This document shows positions 37,601 to 51,800 of a DNA stretch of 64,000 nt, one piece after another. The notes beneath the pieces were generated by a model that ran no database searches, was not told where the DNA came from, and saw only the letters and a list, made by a program, of their open reading frames with translations. The stretch's first letter is position 1; the number at the start of each line of letters is the position of its first letter. This DNA comes from Ridgeia piscesae. Its lineage: Eukaryota; Annelida; Polychaeta; Sabellida; Siboglinidae. Location of the stretch: NCBI GenBank assembly GCA_025642075.2, contig JAODUO010000868.1, positions 20,001 to 84,000 on the forward strand. The letters run 5' to 3'. The position numbers and the translations under genes were made by a program.

Positions 37601-40600
37601 TTAGCCAAGAGTGCACCGTGCTACAACACTCACCCTTCACGGCAGAATGTCCACATGATGGAAAATAGATAAAGGACCTATAGTAATTTTGGTATTATAT
37701 CACCGTTTTTATCATGTTATCGCTTAAAAGTCAATCTGTTTACAACATACCTGTTTCGCAATTGACACCCGTATATCCAGTAGGGCAGCTACAAGTGTAT
37801 TTGTTCTTTCCATCAGTACATGTCGCACCATTCTCGCATGGGTTGTCTTTGCAGTCGTCAATGTCTACAAAGTAAAGAATATGTTTGTTTCAGAAGAGAA
37901 ACGTATTAGATCAGCACAGAATACTAGTTCCAGTAGAGAAAGCAAGTTCTTAGACCTAGTCTTCACTACAAATCCAACAATAGTAACACACTCTGTATCT
38001 GTACCAGGGATATCCGACCACGACATATGAGTCACAGATTTCGACGTAAAAATCCAATACCAAAATAAACAACGCAGACAGATCAACCAGTTTGCTCGCG
38101 CTAACTGGGAAAGCCTTAATGATGACTTTAACACCTTGTCAAATAAAATCAAAACCCAATACAACACAGGTGCATGCACCGAATCACTGTGTTCAACCTT
38201 CAAGAATACGCTAACATAATCTATTGACAAACATATCCCATCAAAACTTAGCTCCAGCCGATGCAACCTCCCATAGTTAAAAACAATGGGAAGCTGCATC
38301 GACTACTAAAGCGAGAGAGAAGACTATAAGAAAGCTAAGGAAACAAACAACTGGACAAACTACAAATTCATCCCAAAAACATGTAGGAGAAGTATGCGTA
38401 AAGCCGAATGGGAATACATCAATAATACCATAACCCAAGGACTCACACAACAACAACTCAAAACCGTTCTGGAAATACATTAAAAGCAGAAAACAAGACA
38501 ACATTGGAGTAGCCCACCTGGAAAAGAATTGTTCACTGGTGTGTGACAGCAAGAAGGCTGAAATCCTCCTGGACCAGTTCCAGAGTGTCTTCACCAGAGA
38601 TGATGGATCTGCCCCCCCCCCCACACCTTGACCCTCCACAAGACCCAATTATAAGTGATATTAACATTAACACAGCCGGAGTATGCACGTTACTCAAAGC
38701 CATCAATCCCCACAAAGCATGTGGGCCTGACCAAATCCCCAATCTCATTTTCAAGAATTGTGCTGACACCCTAGCCCCCAGCACTCAGGGACATCGTCCA
38801 ACGGTCATTGGACACAGCCGTCTTACCCTCAGACTGGCGCACTTCAAAGGTGTCGGCCGTCTTCAAAAAAGAAGATAAACACCTACCAGAAAACTCATCC
38901 CATCTCCCTTACACATGTTACATGTAAAATCCTTGAACACATCATCTACCGCCACCTTATGACTTACCTTGAAGAACATAACATCCTAACTGACCTTAAC
39001 CACGGCTTCAGAGCAGGCTTCTCATGTGAAAGACAACATCTAAAAAACATGCATGACCTTTTCTCTTCCTTCGACATCGGAACCCAGACAGACATGGCAG
39101 GGTTAGATTTTAGCAAAGCATTTGACACCGTTCCCCACTCAAAACCCCTTACAAAATTATCCCATTATGGAATCGGAGGCATAATACTTGAATGGTTACA
39201 CAAATTCCGGACTGGAAGAAGAATGAAAGTCGTACTCGATGGTAAAATGTCGAGAGAAATACCCGTTGATTCTGGCGTCATACAAGGCACAGTGTTAGGC
39301 CATTTGCTCTTCCTATGTCACATAAATGACTTACCAACATCTGTCCAATCTCAAGTCCACCTCTTTGCAGACGATTGCCTATTATACAGGAAAATACAGA
39401 CATTCAACGACCATATTTTGCTACAGAAGGACTTAACGAAACTTGGGAAGTGGGCAAATACATGGGGGATGAATTTCAATACAAACAAATGTCACATCCT
39501 AAGCATAAAAAAACACGATTCTTCTATAGCCAAAATAATGAAACCCTGGAAAATGTAACTACAAACCCCTACATTAGCATCACCATATCAAATGACTTAA
39601 AGTGGCACTCACACATTTCTACAATAACCAAAAAGCAAATAACACACTTGGCTTCCTAAGACGAAACATACGCAGATGTCCAATTAACAGCAAATGGACA
39701 GGATACTTTGCCCCTGTGCGCGCTGTCTTAGAATACGGAGCCACAGTGTGAGACCCATGCCATCGGGGGGACATAGACAAATTAGAACAAATCCAACACC
39801 GTGCAGCTCGCTTCATCACTGAAGACTACCGCTATAAACACCCAGGATCTGTCATAACCATGCTCACCAACCTTAACCTCGACACATTAGACAATAGACG
39901 ACGCGACCAAAGTCTCAAATTTATGTACCGAACTGTTAGAGGATCTATACCAGCTCTCCCCACTGAAACATGCTTCAGGCCCTAAAAAACAAACAAGACA
40001 CATTAAGCCTAGGCAATTCCCAGACCATGTATCCTCACATTTTGTTCAACAACTAACAACCAACAACACCAGATGTTTTATAGTACCTAGAGCCCATACT
40101 GAACATTGCCAGAATTCATTTTTGGTAAAAACAACAGCCGACTGGATCCAACTAAACGAGTCGCAGGTCCAGGCTGACACGAAAACCGATTTCAGTCACC
40201 TGATCTGCGGCCCAAACACTCAATAACATGCTCACACACACACCCCCGTCGTATATAATAGCCAATAGTGGCTTCTTACGACGTATCCCATTCAGGTTCA
40301 GGTTCAGGTTCAGGTTCAGGTTCAGGTTCAGGTTCAGGTTCAGGTTCAGATTCAGATTCAGATTCAGATTCAGATTCAGATTCAGATTCAGACATGTCAT
40401 AACTTAATTGTCTTTCATTCACGGTAACAGCAGATACAGCAGACATATTCAAAAGCCACTCATTATACATTAAAATGTTACAACGTAATTGCAGAATTAT
40501 TACGAGTCAATTCAACGCATTTAACCAGTAGCTTCAAATCGGTATTTGTTAATACATACCTATTCCTAATCAAGGCAACAGACTCATAGAATGACACATT

Positions 40601-40835
40601 TACGTGAAGGTTATATCGATACGATGGATATGACATTGGCATTATAAATTCTATATTGAACTAATAGCGCAGTGGCGCACTGGGAAGAACGTCGGACTCT
40701 GGTCTAGGAGAACACGTATTCAGATCCTGTGCTACCGTGACAAACCCTCTTAATATGATTTCTCCGCTTAAAAACCTGGATAATATTTGGGACTGTGCCT
40801 AAAAGAACACCTGGGTATAATAGTAGTGGGTACAT

Positions 40836-40870
<35 letters not shown>

Positions 40871-42963
40871 CGCGTAACAGTAAGGAGTAAAGTGTAAAAC
40901 ATTTGAGCCTGACCGACAAAAGGATACTGTGCAATTAAGAGTGTTTACCTAATGTTCTTCATGTGTAATTCGTTGCTTTCTGTCATGCCATTTCTTTTTA
41001 CAATAAAACCATTGCTTTGTTATTAGAGACTCACAGCCGCATCGCTTAAATCTTGACACAATGTTAGGGCGGAAATGAACCCACGGGGGGGTAACGCGAG
41101 CATTGATGATCGTAAACGACCATTAGCCAAGAGTGCACCGTGCTACAACACTCACCCTTCACGGCAGAATGTCCACATGATGGAAAATAGATAAGTTTGG
41201 TATTGTATTACCGTTTATTTTATCACGTTATCGCTTAAACGTCAATCTGTATACAACATACCTGATTCGCAATTGACACCCGTATATCCAGTAGGGCAGT
41301 TACAAGTGTAGTTGTTCTTTCCATCACTACATGTCCCATCATTCTGGCAAGGTTTGTCTTCGCAGTCGTCAATGTCTGCAAAGTAAAGAATATGTTTGTT
41401 TCAGAAGAGAAACGTATTAGATCAGCACAGAATACTAGTTCCATTAGAGAAAGCAAGTTGTTAGACCTAGTCTTCACTACAAATCCAACAATAGTAACAC
41501 ACTCCGTATCTGTACCACGGATATCCGACCACGACATAAGAGTCACAGATTTCGACGTAAAAATCCAATAACAAAATAAACAACGCAGACAGATCTACGA
41601 GTTTGCTCGCGCTGACTGGAAAACCCTTAATTATGACTTTAACACCTTGTCAAATAAAATCAAAACCCACTACAACAGAGGTGCATGCACCGAATCACTG
41701 TGGTCAACCTTCAAGAATACGCTAACATAATCTATTGACAAACATATCCCATCAAAACTTAGCTCCAGCCGATGCAACCTCCCATGGTTAAAAACAACGG
41801 GAAGCTGCATCGACTACTAAAGCGAAAGAGAAGACTATAAGAAAGCTAAGGAAACAAACAACTGGACAAACTACAAATTCATCCAAAAAACATGTAGGAG
41901 AAGTATGCGTAAAGCCGAATGGGAATACATCAATAATACCATAACCCAAGGACTCCAGACAAACAACTCAAAACAGTCTTGGAAATACATTAAAAGCAGA
42001 AAACATGACAACATAGGAGTAGCCCACATGAAAAACTTGGTTCACTGGTGTGTGACAGCAAGGAGAAGGCTGAAATCCTCCTGGACCAGTTCCAGATTGT
42101 CTTCACCAGAGATGTTGGATCTGCCCCCCCCCGCCCCACACCTTGACCGTCCACAACACCCAATTATAAGTCATATTAACATTAACACAGCCGGGTATGC
42201 AAGTTACTCAAAGCCATCAATCCCCACAAAGCATGTGGGCCTGACCAAATCCCCAATCTCATTTTGAAGAACTGTGCTGACACCCTAGTCCCAGCACTCA
42301 GGGGCATATTCCAACAGTAATTGGACACAGACGTCTTACCCTCAGACTAGCGCACTTCAAACGTGTCGGCGGTCTTCAAAAAAGGAGATAAACACCTAAT
42401 AGAAAACTATCGTCCCATCTCCCTTACATCTATTCCAATAGTCCAGCCGACATGTGAATGAATTGTGCGTTTTATGATACAAGTGTGAAATTTGGCACAA
42501 ACGTAGAACACATAAATACAAAAATATTTGGATATAGGGCCATCTCCAATTTCGCACGGAAAGGCATTGGCGGCCATTTTCTAAGATGGCCGCCGTAAAC
42601 CTATTTTCTCATAGCTTAGTAACTGCGTCAAGTAAATCAGTCCTTTTGGTATTGAAACCTAGATGTTCGGGGTCTGCCATTTCACATGTATAACATTTGA
42701 CCTTCTCCGACATTAACATCCGCCATTTCTAAAGATGGCGGCAGCCAAGACTAATAACCGTATATCGGCATTATAAATTATATATTGAACTAATAGCGCA
42801 GTGGCGCAGTGGGAAGAACGTCGGACTCTGGTCTAGGAGAACACGTATTCAGATCCTGTGCTACCGTGACAAACTCTTGGAATTTATTTTTCACATTACA
42901 TTGATCCAGTTCACTCCGCTGCCTAAAAGAATACCTGGGTATAATAGTAGTGGGTACATGTGA

Positions 42964-43022
<59 letters not shown>

Positions 43023-45113
43023 CGCGTAACAGTAAGGAGTAAAGTGTAAAACATTTGAGCCTGACCGACAAAAGGATACTGTGCAATTAAGAATGTTTAC
43101 CTAATGTTCTTCATGTGTAATTCGTTTCTTTCTGTCATGCCATTTCTTTTTACAATAAAACCATTGCTTTGTTATTAGAGACTCACAGCGCATCGCTTAA
43201 ATCTTGACACAATGTTAGGGCGGAAATGAACCCACGAGGGGGTAACGCGAGCATTGATGACCGTAAACGACCATTAGCCAAGAGTGCACCGTGCTACAAC
43301 ACTCACCCTTCACGGCAGAATGTCCACATGATGGAAAATAGATAAGTTTGGTATTGTATTACCGTTTTTTGTTATCACGTTATCGCTTAAACGTCAATCT
43401 GTATACAACATACCTGATTCGCAATTGACACCCGTATATCCAGTAGGGCAGTTACAAGTGTAGTTGTTCTTTCCATCCCTACATGTCCCATCATTCAGGC
43501 AAGGTTTGTCTTCGCAGTCGTCAATGTCTGCAAAGTAAAGAATATGTTTGTTTCAGAAGGGAAACGTATTAGATCAGCACAGAATACAAGTTCCACTAGA
43601 GAAAGCAAGTTGTTAGACCTAGTCTTCACTACAAATCCAACAATAGTAACACACTCCGTATCTGTACCACGGATATCCGACCACGACATAAGAGTCACAG
43701 ATTTCGACGTAAAAATCCAATAACAAAATAAACAACGCAGACAGATCTACGAGTTTGCTCGCGCTGACTGGAAAACCCTTAATTATGACTTTAACACCTT
43801 GTCAAATAAAATCAAAACCCACTACAACAGAGGTGCATGCACCGAATCACTGTGGTCAACCTTCAAGAATACGCTAACATAATCTATTGACAAACATATC
43901 CCATCAAAACTTAGCTCCAGCCGATGCAACCTCCCATGGTTAAAAACAACGGGAAGCTGCATCGACTACTAAAGCGAAAGAGAAGACTATAAGAAAGCTA
44001 AGGAAACAAACTACTGGACAAACTACAAATTCATCCACAAAACATGTAGGAGAAGTATGCGTAAAGCCGAATGGGAATACATCAATAATACCATAACCCA
44101 AGGACTCCAGACAAACAACTCAAAACAGTCTTGGAAATACATTAAAAGCAGAAAACATGACAACATAGGAGTAGCCCACATGAAAAACTTGGTTCACTGG
44201 TGTGTGACAGCAAGGAGAAGGCTGAAATCCTCCTGGACCAGTTCCAGATTGTCTTCACCAGAGATGTTGGATCTGCCCCCCCCGCCCCACACCTTGACCG
44301 TCCACAACACCCAATTATAAGTCATATTAACATTAACACAGCCGGAGTATGCAAGTTACTCAAAGCCATCAATCCCCACAAAGCATGTGGGCCTGACCAA
44401 ATCCCCAATCTCATTTTGAAGAACTGTGCTGACACCCTAGTCCCAGCACTCAGGGGCATATTCCAACAGTAATTGGACACAGACGTCTTACCCTCAGACT
44501 AGCGCACTTCAAACGTGTCGGCGGTCTTCAAAAAAGGAGATAAACACCTAATAGAAAACTATCGTCCCATCTCCCTTACATCTATTCCAATAGTCCAGCC
44601 GACATGTGAATGAATTGGGCGTTTTATGATACAAGTGTGAAATTTGGCACAAACGTAGAACACATAAATACAAAAATATTTGGATATAGGGCCATCTCCA
44701 ATTTCGCCCGGAAAGGCATTGGCGGCCATTTTCTAAGATGGCCGCCGTAAACCTATTTTCTCATAGCTTAGTAACTGCGTCAAGTAAATCAGTCCTTTTG
44801 GTATTGAAACCTAGATGTTCGGGGTCAGCCATTTCACATGTATAACATTTGACCTTCTCCGACATTAACATCCGCCATTTCTAAAGATGGCGGCAGCCAA
44901 GACTAATAACCGTATATCGGCATTATAAATTATATATTGAACTAATAGCGCAGTGGCGCAGTGGGAAGAACGTCGGACTCTGGTCTAGGAGAACACGTAT
45001 TCAGATCCTGTGCTACCGTGACAAACTCTTGGAATTTTTTTTCACTTTACATTGATCCAGTTCACTCCGCTGCCTAAAAGAATACCTGGGTATAATAGTA
45101 GTGGGTACATGTG

Positions 45114-45173
<60 letters not shown>

Positions 45174-48100
45174 CGCGTAACAGTAAGGAGTAAAGTGTAA
45201 AACATTTGAGCCTGACCGACAAAAGGATACTGTGCAATTAAGAGTGTTTACCTAATGTTCTTCATGTGTAATTCGTTGCTTTCTGTCATGCCATTTCTTT
45301 TTACAATAAAACCATTGCTTTGTTATTAGAGACTCACAGCGCATCGCTTAAATCTTGACACAATGTTAGGGCGGAAATGAACCCACGAGGGGGTAACGCG
45401 AGCATTGATGACCGTAAACGACCATTAGCCAAGAGTGCACCGTGCTACAACACTCACCCTTCACGGCAGAATGTCCACATGATGGAAAATAGATAAGTTT
45501 GGTATTGTATTATTTTTTTTTGTTATCACGTTATCGCTTAAACGTCAATCTGTATACAACATACCTGATTCGCAATTGACACCCGTATATCCAATAGGGC
45601 AGTTACAAGTGTAGTTGTTCTTTCCATCCCTACATGTCCCATCATTCAGGCAAGGTTTGTCTTCGCAGTCGTCAATGTCTGCAAAGTAAAGAATATGTTT
45701 GTTTCAGAAGGGAAACGTATTAGATCAGCACAGAATACAAGTTCCACTAGAGAAAGCAAGTTGTTAGACCTAGTCTTCACTACAAATCCAACAATAGTAA
45801 CACACTCCGTATCTGTACCAGGGATATCCGACCACGACATAAGAGTCACAGATTTCGAAGTAAAAATCCAATAACAAAATAAACAACGCAGACAGATCTA
45901 CCAGTTTGCTGGCGCTGACTTGGAAACCCTTAATTATGACTTAAACACATTGTCAAATAAAATCAAAACCCAATACAACACAACGTTTCTAAAGATGGGT
46001 GTATTTCTTGATTTATCCCAAGCATTTGACACTACTAATCATGATGTTTTGCTATATAAATTATGTCATTATGGAATTAGAGGCATCAGTAATAAATGGT
46101 TCTCCAGTTACCTCTCTAATCGTAAACAGTACATTGAAATGAATGAGTGGAAATCACCAGTGATAACTTTAACTCATGGAGTACCACAAGGATCCATATT
46201 AGGCCCTGTGCTTTTTCTCATCTATATTAATGATATATCAAATTCGACCTCTCTTAACTGTATTATGTTTTGGTAGCTTCAAAGAAAAGTTAGTTCTGGG
46301 TTTCCCATGAACAAGAAGCTCGAATTATCTGGATATTCTGTTATATGTATCAACACTTTTTTCATTACAACATTTCTGAACGATTTAGGTAATAAATCAT
46401 GTTCTAAATCAAACATAAATAACGAAGTCTGCAGCTTAAAAACATCTACGATTGTCAGTATTTTTGCAGACTTAAATAAGGGGTCCGTATGACTCCTATA
46501 TCCTGTTTTATTAATTATTCTTAATGCACGTTTTTTGTAAAATGTCTAATTTGTGTGTGTTTCAGTTAGCCCAAGCTTGTATACCATATGTTGTATCACT
46601 GTGAATTAGAGTATAATATAATGATTTTAGTGATTTGTGTGGTAATATATGTTTCACCCTATTTATTGCAAAATGGCTCCATATTGATGTTTATATAGAA
46701 TATTATATTTCTCCAAATAATTTACTAATCTATTACAAACGATTTATTCCATTATAAAGTGCAGGTAGAATAGTTATTGGTCTATAATTATTAAAAACAT
46801 TCTTATTTCCTGATTTATATATTGGAATTACTTTAGCAACCTTGATATTTTCTGGGACAACACCAGTAACAAAGGATTGATTTATAATATGCCTAAGTGG
46901 TATGATTATTTCTCCTATAGTCTGCTGGATAAGTTGTAGATAAACTGTCAAAACCTACAGTGCATTTTGTTTTTAGATTTGTTACTACATTTTTAATCTC
47001 GTATATATCAGTTGGTTGCATGAAGAAATTTACAGAAGATCTATCCTGTAAGTGCGAATGAAATGAGGTTGTAGGAGAAGGTACAGATTCGCTTACTGTT
47101 TTACCTATTTTGGCAAAGAAATTATTAAATTCTTCAGTAATAATGCTATAGTTTGACACTTTTTCTCCATTTACACTAAGTTTCAGGGAAATGTAAACAT
47201 ACTTTTTGTTTTGAGATAACCTGCCTCAGTATAATCCATGATGCTGTATTTGCGTTCTTCCAATATCTCAGCATAATATTTAGTCTTTGCCGCTCTTTTT
47301 GTCTTTTTGTATATTTTACAATATGCTCTATAAGCATTCTCTCTCTCCATATTTGGTTTATGTAACTTTCTTCGGAGTTGTTTGTCTTTATTTATTGACG
47401 AAACAAGTAGGCCAGACGTTATCCAGGGTTCTCTTTTAATATGTTGTTTATTTATTTTGGTAGTTTTGACTGGGCATGATATTTCAAATAATGATTTATA
47501 TATTTGCATAAAATTATTATATGCTTCATTTGGATCAATAGCAGATAACACAAAAGTGTAATCTGCTTTTGCTAATAGATTTCTAAATGTTTAAATGTTA
47601 CACTCGTTCAGCTGGCGTGTTTGTTTATATTTTATATTATGCACAGTAGGTATACCATATATTAAATGGAATACTGCAAAGTGGTCAGTCATATCTGTAA
47701 TAATAATCCCGGAGTCATACTCTGTGTGAGTATGATTGGAATACAAATGGTCTATAAGAGTTGCTGTTGTAGAAGTTATTCTTGTTGGCTTTGTTATGTA
47801 AGGAATAAATCCTTGTGCTATTACATTGTCTATAAAATCATTAGTTTTTTGGTGGGTTGCAACATTTAGTAAATTTATATTAAAATCACCCATCAGATAG
47901 GCAATTTTATTTTCACTTGATATTTTGTCCTGAATATATAATACTGTCCTTGTAAAAAAAATCAAGATCGGCACGTGGATGAGAATTTGGACGATATATT
48001 ACACCCACAATTATTGGTTTACGCTTTGCAGCTTGTAATTCAAAAAATATTGACTCAAATACATGAGGGATAAATATCGATAAGTCTTCTCGCTTAGAGT

Positions 48101-48804
48101 AGGTAAATGTTTCACTTATATACAATCCTACTCCCCGTGGCCATCATCTGCATCTAATCTCATATTGAATAATAAGTTATGGTAGCCGTTAATTTTGTAA
48201 TGTAAGACATCTTGAATTTTGAAAATTTCAGTGAGGCCAATGAAGTCAAGCGTTAAACCATTTGACGACATAGTAAGAAGCAATTCTTGGAGAGTATCCC
48301 AGTGAGCTTCCAAACTACGGCAATTGACGCAAAACATTGATAAAGATACAGTTTCAGGTTTGACATATTTAGAAAATTCAACAGAGGTAAAATATTTGCA
48401 TTCACTCGTATTAAGTGAGAACGGTGATTGGTCATTGTACATTTCATTTTCAATGTGCTTGGTTTCATTGTATAATGTTGTTAAATAAAATTTCTTGTTT
48501 GTTTGGATCAGGCTAATATTAATAGTATCAGTCATTTACATATACAGTAAGAACAGTTTCGGAATTCCATACTTCAAGGTCATCAACAGGCATAGAATAA
48601 ACATTGTGTAATTAACCCCATATAAAATATATATGGTGTATGTAGGTAAGCGAGATGGCTAAAGGAAAAAATAAATACGTGAGTAATACAACAAAGAGTA
48701 TTAAAAAACGCATATAGTAATGATAGATGACTGGCTGACTGGCTGGCCTTACACTTGGCACAGCGTCATTATAAACATAATAAACCAAACCACAGCAATA
48801 TACA

Positions 48805-48843
<39 letters not shown>

Positions 48844-51800
48844 TGTGTGTGTACAACAATAGCTAGTAATGAACTGATATATAAAAAAATATGAACATTG
48901 GTGCATCATTTGGAAAGAAACAATTAATTAATTAAACATTGAAAACGTTAGCAATATTTAAACTGAATAAACCAAATCTTTCACACTGAGAATATCGGTG
49001 ATTTTTCCATTTAAAGTTTTGATGAGGACGCGGCATGCATGGGTCCAGCAATCCGCTATCTTCTTTTCTCTCTTTAACTGTCGTGTCTTAAACGCGAACA
49101 TAGCCCGTTTGGCGGTCAAGTCTTCGTTGAGGAACACCTGGCCGTCTTTGTGCGTCCTATTGTGTTCTTTCAAGTTGACGCATGCACGAAACACTTCGGC
49201 CCGATTCTGTGGCTGCGCTCCAGCTGGTCTGCTCCGATTTGACTCAGCCCGAGTTTCTTTTGAACCACAGCAATCACAACAGCATTGGTGCCCTCGCCTT
49301 CCTTTTCCTCAATACCATGGAAGAAAAGATTATAAGAAAGCTAAGGAAACAAACAACTTGACAAACTACAAATTCATCAAAAAAACATATAGGAGAAGTA
49401 TGCGTAAAGCCGAATACATCAATACTACCATAACCCAAGGACTCCAGACAAACAACTCAAAACCGTTCTGGAAATACATTAACAGCAGAATACAAGACAA
49501 CATAGGAGTAGCCCACCTGAAAAAGAATTGTTCACTGGTGTGTGACAGCAAGGAGAAATCCTCCTGGACCAGTTCCAGAGTGTCTTCACCAGAGATGGTA
49601 TATAACATATGTGGATATATTTATGTATATTCTGCGGTGATCTTAATTGCAATGTAACTTTGTTGTCGAGGTAACCATAATAGTGGCGAGGTCACCATAA
49701 TAGTAGCTGTCAGGTTCCACATTGTGTTACTAATATTTCTTATTCATGAAAAACTAATTTAAACATCTGGTTCTGTTTCAGATGTGCCATGATATATTAC
49801 AAATGGCCATGGATTTTATATTCTGTGTTTGGAGCAGACAGTGCTTCCAGATGTAACCGGTTAGACAACTTTCACATGTATCTGCCAACAAAAATGTAAG
49901 TATATGTTCATGTATTATAAACAGTGAAAAGTGTTGCTCACAATTTATTGACAATGAAAATAACATTAGTGCAACCAGAACACCAAGCAAACAAACATGA
50001 TACAACATTTACATAATACAAATGATATTTCATACAATGAAAACACCACACATTATTCTATAGTAGAAATATACCCAACAATTCATGTTTAACAGTAACT
50101 GATGTAGGATCATTCTAGAACATTTCGAGTAGCATGCCCAGTTGTCCACTATGTCAGAACATAAGATTGAACTTCTGTGCTCTCAGCGGAGAACAATATA
50201 TGGGATAACACTCAGCACTTGTTGACTGCTGCCCTTACAAATTATCAGTTGATTTGTAAATAAGCAGTTGGATTGATTATGAACAAATCAACTGACTCTT
50301 GACACCAGCAGATCTTGTTTCATTAGCTTGGGCATATCTGTACCAAGGACTACAATTCCGACATGGATAGTCATTGTGGGCATCGGCCAGAGTTCTGACA
50401 AAGATGTAATTCACCATTCACTCTTTCTGTCTGCCATGGGCTAGTGGATCTGCAGGTAAACATACAGCTGTAATGTCTTCCGCAGCTCCAATTGCTTGCA
50501 TCTAGACCAGAAAACAGCCATGTTGTCAGGATTCGCTAGGACGTGGCCGGACGTTCTTGCTAGAGCCATGGTTCCATCCCTATTAATAAACAGGACATGC
50601 TGTAGTGCTAAATATTGACCGTTTGAATTTACTGTTTTTGTATGAAAAAAAAGATCATTCAATGTGCGCCAAATAAGCAGCATATATGTTACAGTGTAAT
50701 AGTGAACAGTGTCCTTTATTTTGGTGCAGTGTGTTGTATGTGGCAATATCAACAACCAGGACAGGATTAGGCTAGATATATTTATAATCAAGAAAGCTAA
50801 TGGGACTGTAAGGATGGAACGGGTCATGGATAGAGTACAGAAGGTTTCTGGCAGATGTCATACATTCACTAAGATCTTAATTTGACAGCTGACAGGAGTG
50901 ATAGATACTGAGTTGCATGCACTAGAACTGCATTCATATTATTGCACAGTGCTTCCACAGATAAATAGATGGTGATGCTGCTCCAGCTGCTGTCTTCATT
51001 GAATAGAGATGTGTGTATGTTTGTGTGGTGATACATATTACATAAACACTAGAGTTGACAGTGCTCAGTCATGCACTTTCCTAATGTTGGTAAACGTGGT
51101 ATTGAATACATAGTTGGTAAAATAATACTGCGTCTTACAAACATGTCACTCCACTATGACATTCCTCTCACAAAATGACCACAATAGCATTTATCGCTAC
51201 ATTGTTTGTGTCATGTTGTATCTTATATTAAGTGTTTAATTTATATTATCCAATAAACACAAACGTTGGCACTTCAAAATATTAAACGAACAGGAATATC
51301 TATGACAATGTATATTGTTAACTGGCAAAATGTCATATTGAGACATCACGCCAATGTGCATGGTGGATCATCTGACTTACTTGCTAAACTATTGGATTAA
51401 ATTATTGTTGAATTAGATTAGTGATTTGCACGACACAGTGGTTGAGGGTAGAGAATTCCACTCATTGTGGTGGAGAAGAAACTGGTTCCAAATGTTTACC
51501 GAGTGTTTACCTGAATATCTAGTGTTGTATTGGATAGAGTGATCTTGTGGGATATCTACAAGTCCACGTTCCATCTAGTATATTATGCTAGTCTGTTAAT
51601 GTTTCTTCTTGTTTGCTCAGTGTGTCCCCAATATTTCAAGAAACTACCAATAAAGGCAATATTGCAAATTTGCAAAGTGATTTTTTACAGTACATAAGTT
51701 ATGTCTCATCATAGCTAATTATTCATCCTTTACTGTAAGCCTAGAACATGTCCTAATATCAATGTTGTATGAGTATCTGAACTGATACAGCACACATAAT

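Larger units (their letters stand above)
41262..45564. repeat. Tandem duplication: two near-identical EGF-exon units
   Basis: 41262-43413 (2152 bp) and 43414-45564 (2151 bp) carry the same EGF exon, the same retrotransposon piece cut at the same base, the same GGCGGCC segment and the same SINE-like block. The few substitutions seen imply a recent event. Confidence 0.92.

Noticed and set aside
40152..40470. Leu-Asn and Glu-Ser/Glu-Pro repeat proteins
   Set aside because: Products of the TTCAGG/TTCAGA hexamer array.
43495..43698. Repeated minus-strand frame (MTLMSWSDI…) also at 41235, 45646 and 58237
   Set aside because: It is the antisense reading of the retrotransposon endonuclease end plus part of the EGF exon in a wrong frame.
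50441..50827. 128-codon minus-strand frame as an extra exon of the EGF-SEA gene
   Set aside because: No motif, no matching phase 1 borders, and it would interrupt the EGF array.
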